From Bacillota bacterium (GTDB taxonomy: Bacteria > Bacillota > Sulfobacillia > JAJZYS01 > JAJYTV01), in assembly GCA_021793315.1 (NCBI GenBank), contig JAJYSZ010000026.1, positions 1 to 35,326 on the forward strand: a stretch of DNA of 35,326 nucleotides, in the 5' to 3' direction. How positions within the stretch are numbered: the first letter of the stretch is position 1; each line of letters opens with the position of its first letter. This document shows positions 16,331 to 25,523 of this stretch, one piece after another. The notes beneath the pieces are model-generated. The model worked only from the letters and a program-made list of their open reading frames with translations, did not search any database and had not been told where the DNA came from. A program made the translations under genes and the position numbers.

Positions 16331-16430
16331 CGTAGCCCTGGTGGCCAGGCTGTCTTGTCCCGCCTGGCGGGACGTAGACCCTATAGCTTTGCGTCCCCGG
16401 CTTTCGCCGGGTTTGCCGTGAGCAGGGTGG
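16331..16430 (-). ncRNA. c-di-GMP-I (GEMM-I) riboswitch
   Basis: The minus strand shows the GEMM-I core: CACGGCAAACC, a CGGC-GAAA-GCCG stem with GNRA loop, then GGGACGCAAAGC, with the stacking adenosine in GCAAAGC. A P3 stem (GTCCCGCC/GGCGGGAC) is followed by AGACAGCCTGGCCACC, aligned to the AGC-GGGGUUACC end of the Vibrio Vc2 aptamer. P1 closes as CCCTG with CAGGG. The base equivalent to Vc2 position 20 is G, which favours c-di-GMP over cAMP-GMP, where A is expected. The aptamer lies 88 bases upstream of the holin-like gene and in the same direction, so it should control the three-gene sigma operon. Confidence 0.92.
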
Positions 16431-16525
16431 ACAATCGGGTTGCGAACGCCGCCGCCCGGTGGGCCGCACCTCCTTCTACCTAACAAGAAGCGCGGTGGGC
16501 TGAAAGTGATCAGTGCCAGGAAAAT

Positions 16526-16545
16526 TAGCCTGCAAGCTCAGGCTA
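16526..16545 (-). terminator. Minus-strand terminator-like hairpin upstream of the riboswitch
   Basis: TAGCCTG and CAGGCTA form perfect 7-base arms around six bases and run into ATTTTCC on the minus strand. It may end a transcript from the gene-free block to the right, insulating the riboswitch. Confidence 0.5.
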
Positions 16546-16911
16546 GCACCCGTGGTCCGGGGTGCATATCGGCCGTACCCACAGGTTGGTTACAGAGCGG
16601 CCAGCTCAGGTTTCCGCCCTGCTCGCGGCCAGCGAGGCGCGCCAGGCTTCGGCCAGGCGAGTGCCGGTCGCCTGGCCGCGTTTGCCCAAGCAGCGTGTTC
16701 CTCAGCCGGACCGCGACGTCCGCCTCGCTGCGCCGGTCGCCAACCGCCGCCGGATGAGGGACACGTACCGCTTTGCGGGCAGGGGCGTAACCGGTTTGTA
16801 CCTTGCGACGGGAAAGCCGTGCGACGCGTCGCAAGCGGTCGGGGCCGAGGGTGACGAGCCCACCCGAGGAGGCGACGCCCGCCCGAGGCGCTCCCGTCTT
16901 TGGTCCGGCCA
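16546..16911. other. Gene-free, hairpin-rich block of unknown role
   Basis: No reading frame here has a recognisable product or ribosome site. The block contains clustered inverted repeats: CTCGC/GCGAG (16622-16636), the perfect CGGCCAGGCG/CGCCTGGCCG with nine-base loop (16650-16678), and CTTGCGAC/GTCGCAAG (about 16802-16833). A minus-strand terminator-like hairpin lies at its left end and the typA promoter at its right. It could encode a structured RNA or be a remnant. I see none of the conserved motifs of RNase P RNA, tmRNA, 6S RNA or SRP RNA. Confidence 0.4.
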
Positions 16912-16941
16912 GTGGCACGACGTGCGGCACATTGGTACACT
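16912..16941 (+). promoter_or_regulatory. Promoter for typA
   Basis: GTGGCA (16912-16917), an 18-base spacer and TACACT (16936-16941) fit a sigma-A promoter. The transcript would start near 16949, leaving a leader of about 60 bases. This excludes the long upstream in-frame extension of typA. Confidence 0.55.
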
Positions 16942-17008
16942 AGCTTGGGCAAGGCGGCCGGAAGGTCCGCCCGCTGACTTTTCTGGCTCCGGCATAGGAG
17001 GATCTTCA

Positions 17009-18880
<1,872 letters not shown>

Positions 18881-18884
18881 GCTC

Positions 18885-18913
18885 TTCCAATTACTGGGTT
18901 CATAGGCTACAAT
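18885..18913 (+). promoter_or_regulatory. Promoter of the recombinase-like gene
   Basis: TTCCAA (18885-18890, weak), a 17-base spacer and TACAAT (18908-18913, strong) suggest transcription from about 18920. The -10 overlaps the left arm of a perfect palindrome. Confidence 0.5.
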
Positions 18914-18940
18914 CCCTTGGCGGAGGGGTGGTAGCCTATG
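18901..18940. repeat. Perfect 10-base inverted repeat across promoter and start codon
   Basis: CATAGGCTAC (18901-18910) and GTAGCCTATG (18931-18940) are exact reverse complements 20 bases apart. The left arm covers part of the -10; the right arm ends in the ATG. Because the left arm lies mostly before the predicted transcript start, a DNA operator is more likely than an RNA hairpin. The ribosome site GGAGGGG lies in the spacer. Confidence 0.7.
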
Positions 18941-19750
18941 TTGTTTCTGGACGCGCTAGAAAGGTGCCTTGCACGCCTGGCGGCAAATGGCCGCGGCCGC
19001 CAGACGATCGCGGCCTACCGGGCGGACCTCATGCTCTACGGGCGGTTCGTCGCCAAGCGACTTCACCTGGCGCTCGACGACCTGCTGCTCGAGGACTGCG
19101 CCGCGCTCGGCATCGAAGTCTACCTCAAGGAACTGCGTGAGGTGCGCCGCAATGCTCCCGCCACCCTCGCACGGCGGCTGGCCTCGCTGCGGGCGCTCTA
19201 CGCCGCCACCTGGCGGGAGGCCGGACTCGGGTCGGATCCGGCCTCCGGCGTGAGGTATCCCCTGGGTGCGCGCCGCAGCGTGCGGGCCCTGGACATCCAG
19301 AGCGCGCGGTCGCTGGTGCGTGCCGCCACGCTGGACAGCCGAACGCCGCTCCGCGACGCCCTGATGCTGGTCCTGATGCTCGGCAACGGCCTCAGCCTTG
19401 CGGAACTTGTCCGCCTCGAGAGCCGCGACGTCGACGTGGTGCAGTGCCGCATCACGGTGCGGGGCCGGCGCGGCCGCCCGCGCAGCGTGCCCGTCTCGCA
19501 CGCGACCGCGCAGCTGCTGACCTGGCATCTTGCAAGCCAGGGCGCCGGGCCGCTCTGGTGCAACCGGCGCGGCGAGCGCCTCTCGCCGCGTGGCGTGCAG
19601 TACGTCTGCCAGCGGGCATCGCAGCGAGCCCGGGTCGGGGGCCGGGTGTCGGCGCAGGCCCTCAGGGCCACGGCCAGGCGCCTGATGCGCCGGGCGGGAG
19701 CGACCCCCGGCACTTTGCGGGCCCTGCTCGGCGTCGACAGCGCCGTTTGA
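18938..19750 (+). CDS. Tyrosine-recombinase-like protein lacking catalytic residues
   Basis: A 270-residue protein with the two-domain layout of XerC/XerD: an N-terminal SAM-like DNA-binding domain (about residues 5-95, with TIAAYRADLMLYGRF and LASLRALYAA) and a C-terminal catalytic-fold domain. The catalytic set is largely gone. The first Arg is Ser (GLSLAEL, S153, instead of GLRISEL). The HxxR box is QALR (Q240, R243). The following His is Ala. The chain stops at LLGVDSAV, where GHxxxxTTxxY would carry the nucleophile. No missing end is found in another frame. Its codon composition matches its neighbours and the gene has its own promoter, so it may be a DNA-binding protein derived from Xer, not a decayed integrase. 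Confidence 0.85.
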   Translation: MLFLDALERCLARLAANGRGRQTIAAYRADLMLYGRFVAKRLHLALDDLLLEDCAALGIEVYLKELREVRRNAPATLARRLASLRALYAATWREAGLGSDPASGVRYPLGARRSVRALDIQSARSLVRAATLDSRTPLRDALMLVLMLGNGLSLAELVRLESRDVDVVQCRITVRGRRGRPRSVPVSHATAQLLTWHLASQGAGPLWCNRRGERLSPRGVQYVCQRASQRARVGGRVSAQALRATARRLMRRAGATPGTLRALLGVDSAV

Positions 19751-19759
19751 GGGGCAAAA

Positions 19760-19797
19760 GAGGGACAGGTGCCGCCAGCCGCGGCGACCTGTCCCTC
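19760..19797. terminator. Bidirectional terminator hairpin between convergent genes
   Basis: GAGGGACAGGT and ACCTGTCCCTC are perfect 11-base arms. Inside them GCCGC/GCGGC extends the stem to 16 pairs with one bulged G. It separates the recombinase-like gene from the convergent sensor-kinase gene. T-runs are short on both sides. Confidence 0.75.
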
Positions 19798-19818
19798 GTC
19801 GTCGGAAGCCGCTTTGCC

Positions 19819-21177
19819 TCAGGCGTCCCGCGGCAGGCGGATCGTCGCCGTGGTGCCTGCCCCCGACGCCGACCGCAGGACCAGTTCGGCGTCGAGCGAC
19901 TCCGCGAGCGCCTTGGCGATCGGCAGGCCGAGGCCGGTGCCGCGCTTGCCTTTGCCGTGCCGTCCCCGGAAAAAGCGTTCGGTGACGAACGGCAGCTCGT
20001 CCTTGTCGATGCCGGGGCCGGAATCGCGCACGTACACCTCCACGCTGTCCGGCAGCAGCGACGCGCCCAGCGTGACGCGCCCGCCCGGCGGGGTGTAATG
20101 CAGGGCGTTCTCCAAGATCGCCCAGAAGGCGCGCGTCAGGATCTGCGTGTCCACCTGGACGGTCTGCGCGGAGGGCGCCAGGACGCGCACGTCGAGTTCG
20201 GGCGCCAGTGCCTGGGCATCCTCGCGCAGCCCCTCGAGCCACGGGCCGAGTTCGAGCGGCTGCGGCTCCGGCCGCCGCGTGCGCGCCGACTCCAGGGTCA
20301 GGAGGTCGTTCGTCAATCGCGTCATGCCGCCCAACGCCTGCTGCATGGCGCTGAGGGATTCCTGGCTCTCGGCTGGGCTGAGACCGCCCTCGGCCAGCAG
20401 CGCGGCATTGCCCTGTACGATCTGGAGCGGCGTGCGCAGCTGATGCGCGGCCTCGGCGAGCAGCATCCGATCTCGTTGGCGCTGCTGGTCGAGATCGGAA
20501 ATGAGGTCGTTCAGCACGCGGCCGAGACGGCCGATCTCGTCCTGAGGGTCGGAGAGTTCGGGCAGGCGCGCGTCGGCCGGAGCTCGCCGCAGATCCATGG
20601 CGGCCTGCGTCAGGGACTGCACGGGCTTGAGCATGCGGCGCGCCGCGACATAGCCGAAGGCGCCGCCGCCCACGGCGGCCGCGAGGCCGATCGTCGCCAC
20701 GCCCAGGATCAGGTCCTCGATCAGGGCAAGCGCCGGCGCCAGGGGATAGTCGAGCACCACCGAGAGATTCTGGCGCGTCACCTGCACGCGGACATAAGGA
20801 AACGGCCCCGCGAGCGACGTGCCGCTGTGCGAGCCGGTGGGCACGCGGGAGCCTGTGTTCGGGGACTGCAGCACCACCTGGCCGTTGCGGTAGATCCAGA
20901 CCTGCGGATCCGTGCGCAGGCGGTCGTCGAAGACGGTCGTCTGGGTCGCGCCGGTCGGTCCGCCAGGACCCAGCGTGTCGAGTACGAAATGCGCCGTGCT
21001 GGACGCGGAGGCGACCACGCTCGTGTACTGGTGGACGGCGGTGAAGATCGACACGAGCAGCGTCGCGCCGATCACCATGCCGGTGGTGGCGAGGCCCGCC
21101 TGGGTCGCCAGGCGCCGACTCAGGCTGCCCAGCCGCTGCTCACGGTATGCGGTCTCGGGCGCGGCCTCGGTGCTCAC
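19819..21177 (-). CDS. Sensor histidine kinase of a two-component system
   Basis: A 452-residue membrane sensor kinase. One helix at about residues 27-50 and another at about 150-178 flank an extracytoplasmic sensor of about 100 residues. A HAMP region (AARRMLKPVQSLTQAAMDL) follows, then the HisKA H-box with H245 (EAAHQLRTPL), and the HATPase domain with N-box ENALHYTPPGG, DSGPGID and GTGLGLPIAKAL. It should autophosphorylate H245 and pass phosphate to the adjacent OmpR-type regulator. The GTG start overlaps the regulator's stop by four bases (GTGA). The signal is unknown. Confidence 0.95.
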   Translation of the reverse strand: MSTEAAPETAYREQRLGSLSRRLATQAGLATTGMVIGATLLVSIFTAVHQYTSVVASASSTAHFVLDTLGPGGPTGATQTTVFDDRLRTDPQVWIYRNGQVVLQSPNTGSRVPTGSHSGTSLAGPFPYVRVQVTRQNLSVVLDYPLAPALALIEDLILGVATIGLAAAVGGGAFGYVAARRMLKPVQSLTQAAMDLRRAPADARLPELSDPQDEIGRLGRVLNDLISDLDQQRQRDRMLLAEAAHQLRTPLQIVQGNAALLAEGGLSPAESQESLSAMQQALGGMTRLTNDLLTLESARTRRPEPQPLELGPWLEGLREDAQALAPELDVRVLAPSAQTVQVDTQILTRAFWAILENALHYTPPGGRVTLGASLLPDSVEVYVRDSGPGIDKDELPFVTERFFRGRHGKGKRGTGLGLPIAKALAESLDAELVLRSASGAGTTATIRLPRDA

Positions 21178-21905
21178 TCGGCTTGGGCTTCGGACGCGCC
21201 TTGGCTGTCCTGGGCGCGCAGCCTGTATCCGACGCCGCGCACCGTCTCGATCAGCTTGGGCGCGCCGACCGCGGTGAGCTTCTGGCGCAGGTAGCCGATG
21301 TAGACATCGACGATGTTGCTCTGCCCGCCGTAATGGAAGCCCCAGACGCGCTCGAGCAGCATGTCGCGCGTCAGGACGGTCTCCTGGTTGAGCGCAAGGC
21401 AGCGCAGCAGCTCGAACTCCCGGCGCGTCAGGTTGAGCGGCTGACCCTGGAAGCTGACCTCCCAGCGCAGGGTGTCGACATGCAGCTCTCCGACGTCCAG
21501 GACCGCCTGCGCGCGCTCATGCTCACCCTGTTGGTTCGTGCGCCGCAGCAGGGCTCTCAGCCTGGCCACCAGCTCGGCCGGCGCGAACGGCTTTACGAGG
21601 TAGTCGTCGGCCCCTGCGTCCAGGCCTTCGACACGCTCGGGCAGGCTGCCGCGCGCGGTGAGCATCAGAATGGGGATATCGGAGAGGGCGCGCAGGGCCC
21701 TGCATACCTCAAGGCCGTCGATGTCCGGCAGGGTGAGGTCGAGGATGACGGCGTCATATGATCCCTGCGCCGCCTCAGCCAGGCCGGCGCGGCCGGTTTC
21801 CTTCTGGTCGACCGTGAAGCCGGCGTGGCGCAACTCGATGCCGACGAGCCGTGATACGGCCGGGTCGTCCTCGATCAGGAGAAGATGCGGCTCTGCCTGC
21901 GTCAT
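21174..21905 (-). CDS. OmpR/PhoB-family response regulator
   Basis: A 243-residue DNA-binding response regulator. The receiver domain has the acidic pocket IEDD near the start, phospho-acceptor D56 (ILDLTLPD), the switch Thr in MLTARG and K104 (YLVKPF). The C-terminal winged helix contains LNLTRREFELLRCL, the NIVDVYIGYLRQKL recognition region and RGVGYRL. It is first in an operon with the kinase, four-base overlap, and divergent from a membrane protein gene across 123 bases; that gene is a natural candidate target. Start ATG 21905 is preceded by GGGAG ten bases upstream. Confidence 0.95.
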   Translation of the reverse strand: MTQAEPHLLLIEDDPAVSRLVGIELRHAGFTVDQKETGRAGLAEAAQGSYDAVILDLTLPDIDGLEVCRALRALSDIPILMLTARGSLPERVEGLDAGADDYLVKPFAPAELVARLRALLRRTNQQGEHERAQAVLDVGELHVDTLRWEVSFQGQPLNLTRREFELLRCLALNQETVLTRDMLLERVWGFHYGGQSNIVDVYIGYLRQKLTAVGAPKLIETVRGVGYRLRAQDSQGASEAQAE

Positions 21906-22028
21906 GTGTTCGTCACTCCCGTAGGCTGCCGAATGGAGGGCCGCCGGAGGTACGGTTCGCGGCCGACGGCCGCACTCCCTGCGTCAGAGAGGCAGGCGTT
22001 CGCGGCAGACAAGGGGAATACCACCAAT

Positions 22029-22553
22029 ATGACATCGAACGACTGGACCCGCATGCGACGCGGGCGCTGGACAACCGTCGGACTCATCGTCGTCGCCGCC
22101 GTCGTGCTGCTCGTCGTAAGGCTCAATCAGCACCAGACCATTTCCCGAGCCTGGAGCCTCTACTCGGTCGGCTACGTCCTCAAGGTCAGCCAGACACAGG
22201 AGCTGCAGCAGACGGCGCAGTGGCTGCGCCTGCCTGCGCATGTCGCCGGACTGCCGTACGGCGGTGCCGTGGTGCACCCCGAGGGCGCGCGCGGCATCGC
22301 GTTCGTCGAGCTGCTCTACGGCCGCATGCCGGACGCCTTCGTCGACGTTTCGGAGTCGCAGCAGCCGCTGTCGCTGGGCAGCGCGGGCCGGCAGGCGCAG
22401 ATCGGCGGCGTCAAGGCCGCGGTCGGCACGATCGCGCTGCGCGGCGTGCGCCGAGACTTCGCGCTCTTCCGGCATGGCGGCCTCTACTATCTCGTCGTCA
22501 CGCCGAAGGGATCGCCAACCCTGGACAGCGCCGTCACGCAGCTGGCTCTCTGA
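22029..22553 (+). CDS. Membrane-anchored protein with a DUF4367-like domain
   Basis: A 174-residue protein with a short cytoplasmic N-terminus, one transmembrane helix at about residues 15-31 (TTVGLIVVAAVVLLVV) and an extracytoplasmic domain. The outer part has a VELLYG strand, an AQIGGVKAAVGTI strand with an embedded VRRDFAL element, and the ending LYYLVVTPKG. This resembles the DUF4367/anti-sigma-linked outer domains of Bacillota, but I am not certain of the family. ATG 22029 is chosen since AAGGGG lies about 11 bases upstream and the helix follows closely. It is divergent from the two-component genes and followed by two S41 peptidase genes. Confidence 0.65.
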   Translation: MTSNDWTRMRRGRWTTVGLIVVAAVVLLVVRLNQHQTISRAWSLYSVGYVLKVSQTQELQQTAQWLRLPAHVAGLPYGGAVVHPEGARGIAFVELLYGRMPDAFVDVSESQQPLSLGSAGRQAQIGGVKAAVGTIALRGVRRDFALFRHGGLYYLVVTPKGSPTLDSAVTQLAL

Positions 22554-22744
22554 GTCCCGGCTCAGCCACGCCTCATCCGCATCGCTCCCGGCCGGCGGAG
22601 CGGGGCACGGGGTCTTGCGCCCAGGGGTCGGACGCCGAACGCACCTAGGCCCGCAATTTGGCACCATCGGCCATTGGCAGCGAGTGGCTACGACACGTAG
22701 ACTGCCGTCGGATCCCTGGCATCCGCCTGTGCGGGGGGACGACC

Positions 22745-24079
22745 TTGCAGCTGAAGACGTGGCTCGCAGCCTTGCTGGTGATCGCGGCTACCCTGTCGGC
22801 CCTGCCGGAGTTCCGGCACGCCGTGGACCTTGTACCGCTGCCGCAGGCGAGGCAGGACCTCATCAGCACGGCCGAGCAGGTGGCAAGCGTCCATCCCGCC
22901 TTCGTGGACAGCGCCGACGGCGCGGCGCGCCAGCGCAGCTATCTGCGGTATGCGGAGGGCCTTGCGGCCGGGTTGCGGGAACCTCTGACCTACAGCGGGC
23001 TGCTCGCGGACGAAGACCGCGTGCTCAATTACGTCAAGGACCCGCACACGCTGCTTGCGCAGAACTGGAGCCCGCTCGCCGATCCAGAGCTGCTTCCAGT
23101 GGGCTTCTTCTGGGCGAAGGGCGGCCTCGTCGTCTACCGCGTGCGCGGCACGCCCGCAGGCATCGAGACGGGTGATCGCGTGCTCGCTATCGGCGGCATT
23201 CCGACCGCGCTTGTACTGGTACGGATGCGGCGGTTCTTTAGCGGCAACGTCCCGTGGCTGCACACACTGGCCGGGTACTACCTGCCACTCGGCAACACGC
23301 TCACCTGGCTCGGCGTCGTCAGCCACGGCGACGTGGCTCTCCGGCTGGAGCGACCGTCGGGCCAGCGTTACAGGATCGCGGCAGCCCTGGTGCCGCTGAG
23401 TCTCGCGAGCTACGACGCCTACGAGCTGGGGCGCGGAAGCTTCCTTGAGCGCTTTATCGCTCCGCCTGGCCTCGCGGCGCGCCTTAGGAACTCGATCTAC
23501 GCATGGCAGGTCACACCGGACTACGGCATCTTCTGGCTCACCGCGTGCCAGGACAGCCCAGGCTTCGAGCGGGCGGTCCAAGCGTTCTTCCAGGCGGTCA
23601 GGCGGGCGGGCGTGAGCAATGTCGTGATCGACCTGCAGGAGAACATGGGCGGCGACGCGGCCGTCGCGTTCGCGTTCCTCGCGCACATGCCGCTGAAGTC
23701 CGGCAATGGCCTCGGCATCTCGCCAGCTCCCGGCGGCGTGTTCCCGGGGCACGTCTATGTCCTCGTCAACGGCGCGACGATGAGCTCGGGTGTCGAGGCG
23801 GCCGAATTCCTCACCGAGGAGGGCGATGGCATCCTGGTCGGAAGCCCGGCTGGGCTCGCGAGCGGCGCCTGGGGCGAAGTGCAGGGGTACCAGACGCCGG
23901 ACGGCAGCATGAATTACCAGGTGTCGACGATGTTCATCGACGCGGTCAACCATCGGATCACGCCCGCCTTGATGCCCAGCATCGAGTTGCCCCTGACGGC
24001 GCAGGATGTCGCGCGCGGCGTGAACCCCGTGACGAAGTGGCTCGCGCGTCTTCCTTCGCCCGTCAGCCCCTGCACCTGA
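22745..24079 (+). CDS. Exported S41-family peptidase homologue, copy A
   Basis: A 444-residue protein with an N-terminal signal or anchor helix (residues 4-20, KTWLAALLVIAATLSAL) and a tail-specific-protease-like architecture. The KDPHT segment (98-102) is followed by a PDZ-like stretch (GIETGDRVLAIGGIP, about 139-153). The S41 core has VIDLQENMGGDAA (about 294-306), NGATMSSGVEAAEFL with candidate nucleophile S347, and VGSPAGLASG. The usual GENPGG reads QENMGG here. It should act outside the membrane. A TTG start at 22745 follows GGGGGG by six bases. It aligns almost without gaps with the next gene, so the two are tandem duplicates. Confidence 0.82.
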   Translation: MQLKTWLAALLVIAATLSALPEFRHAVDLVPLPQARQDLISTAEQVASVHPAFVDSADGAARQRSYLRYAEGLAAGLREPLTYSGLLADEDRVLNYVKDPHTLLAQNWSPLADPELLPVGFFWAKGGLVVYRVRGTPAGIETGDRVLAIGGIPTALVLVRMRRFFSGNVPWLHTLAGYYLPLGNTLTWLGVVSHGDVALRLERPSGQRYRIAAALVPLSLASYDAYELGRGSFLERFIAPPGLAARLRNSIYAWQVTPDYGIFWLTACQDSPGFERAVQAFFQAVRRAGVSNVVIDLQENMGGDAAVAFAFLAHMPLKSGNGLGISPAPGGVFPGHVYVLVNGATMSSGVEAAEFLTEEGDGILVGSPAGLASGAWGEVQGYQTPDGSMNYQVSTMFIDAVNHRITPALMPSIELPLTAQDVARGVNPVTKWLARLPSPVSPCT

Positions 24080-24163
24080 CATAGACGCTAGGACGCCCGT
24101 GCGGCGTGCGAGAAAGTCTAAGACCTGACGGTGCAGGCCCGGTTCACGGGAAGGGGGTTGCCG

Positions 24164-25510
24164 ATGCGATCCAGGACAGTCTTTGCGGCTCTCGTGCTGC
24201 TGGCCGTGTCCATCTGGGCCGTGCCGCGGCTCTCTGCCGCCGAGCGGCTCGTTCCGCTGCCCGCGGCGCGCCGCGACCTCGTCTCCACCGCCGAGCACGT
24301 GGTGGTGACCCAGCCCGAGTTCACCGGCAGCCTCGGCAACCTTGCGCGGCGCCCAGGCTACCTTGCCTATGCGCAACGCCTCGCGGCTCGGCTTCGCGAG
24401 CCGCTGACCCGGGTGGATCTTGCCGAGGCGGAGGATCTCGTCCTGAGCCGCCTGCACGATCCGCACACGAGCCTCGAGGGGACATGGAATCCCCTCTCGA
24501 GCCCGGACCTGCTGCCGGTCGGCTTCTACTGGGCCCAGGGCGGACTCGTGGCGTACCGCGTCCAGGGCAGCCCTGCCGCGCTGCGCACCGGGGACCGCGT
24601 CCTGGCGCTCGGCGGTGTGCCCGCGCAGGCCATTCTGCGGCGGGCCCAGCGGTTCTTCTCTGGCAATGTGCCCTGGCTGAAGACGCTCACCGGGCAGGAC
24701 CTGCCATTTGGCAACACGCTGCGCTGGCTCGGGCTGGTCCATGGCGATGCCGTGCAGGTGGAACTCGCGCGGCCGTCAGGCGAGCGTTACGATCTCACGG
24801 TGCGCCTGGTGCCGCAGAGCCTGGCGGCGGATCGCTCCTACACGCTCGGACGCGACGCGTTCTTGTCCCGCTATCTGGCGCCCTCCGGCATGGCGGAACC
24901 CGTAGGGCGGTCTTTCTACGCCTGGCGCCTGACGCCGGACTACGGCGTCTTCTGGATCACTTCAAGCTCCGATACGACCGGGTACCAGGCCGCGGTCGAC
25001 GCCTTCTTCCGTGCGGTGCGGACGGCCGGTGTCTATTACGCCGTGATCGACCTCGGGGAAAATCCGGGCGGATATGCCTCGGTCGCGTATCCGCTCCTAG
25101 AGCATCTGCCGCTGCGTCCCGCCTACGCCGCCGCCCTCCCGGGTGACGTCAGGGACCAGAACCCGGCCGAGGTCTTTCACGGCAAGGTCTACGTACTCGT
25201 GGACGGCAGCACGATGAGCGCGGCCGTTTTCAGCGCCGAGATGCTGAGCGAGATGAGCGACGCCGTGCTGATCGGAGAGCCGGCGGGCATGGCGAGCGGA
25301 GCGCTGGTCGGAGCAAAAAACTTCAAGACGCCGGACGGGATCTTCGGGTACCACGTCTCGACGGTCTACGCGACGCCCGTGAACGGCGTCGTGACGGCCG
25401 CACTCGAGCCGAGCGCGGCGCTGCCGCTCACCGTGCGCGACATCCAGCAGGGCATCGATCCGGTCGCCCGGTGGCTTTCGCATCTCGCGACGCCGCGCGT
25501 CAAGACCTGA
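24164..25510 (+). CDS. Exported S41-family peptidase homologue, copy B
   Basis: A 448-residue paralogue of the preceding protein. It has a signal-type helix (residues 6-25) and HDPHT (98-102). LRTGDRVLALGGVP (140-153) is the PDZ-like segment. VIDLGENPGG (294-303) is close to the canonical S41 VIDLRGNPGG, and DGSTMSAAVFSAEML carries candidate nucleophile S352. Then IGEPAGMASG is visible, while a lysine typical of C-terminal processing proteases is not obvious, so a Ser-His type mechanism or a non-peptidase role is possible. ATG 24164 has AAGGGGG upstream. The 84-base gap to copy A holds no clear promoter, suggesting co-transcription. Confidence 0.84.
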   Translation: MRSRTVFAALVLLAVSIWAVPRLSAAERLVPLPAARRDLVSTAEHVVVTQPEFTGSLGNLARRPGYLAYAQRLAARLREPLTRVDLAEAEDLVLSRLHDPHTSLEGTWNPLSSPDLLPVGFYWAQGGLVAYRVQGSPAALRTGDRVLALGGVPAQAILRRAQRFFSGNVPWLKTLTGQDLPFGNTLRWLGLVHGDAVQVELARPSGERYDLTVRLVPQSLAADRSYTLGRDAFLSRYLAPSGMAEPVGRSFYAWRLTPDYGVFWITSSSDTTGYQAAVDAFFRAVRTAGVYYAVIDLGENPGGYASVAYPLLEHLPLRPAYAAALPGDVRDQNPAEVFHGKVYVLVDGSTMSAAVFSAEMLSEMSDAVLIGEPAGMASGALVGAKNFKTPDGIFGYHVSTVYATPVNGVVTAALEPSAALPLTVRDIQQGIDPVARWLSHLATPRVKT

Positions 25511-25523
25511 CGACGCAAGTGAC

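Noticed and set aside
16226-16486. Minus-strand frame preceded by GAAGGAGG that reads through the c-di-GMP aptamer
   Set aside because: The aptamer explains the conserved sequence, and the translation has no resemblance to a protein. The ribosome-like site is probably chance, though a leader peptide cannot be excluded.
16546-16930. RNase P RNA, tmRNA or cobalamin riboswitch in the gene-free block
   Set aside because: A minus-strand GCCACTG and a GAGGAA string hinted at these, but none of the remaining conserved segments is present in the right order.
16562-17008. In-frame 149-residue N-terminal extension of TypA from an ATG at 16562
   Set aside because: It has no ribosome site, lies upstream of the predicted promoter and the AGGAGGA site, and resembles no part of BipA proteins.
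18901-18940. Translational control hairpin over the recombinase-like start codon
   Set aside because: The left arm overlaps the -10, so a transcript from that promoter would lack it. It stays possible only for read-through RNA from typA.
22688-24742. 684-codon minus-strand open frame opposite the S41 pair
   Set aside because: It is antisense to both paralogues, and internal similarity in its translation only mirrors the duplication of the S41 genes.
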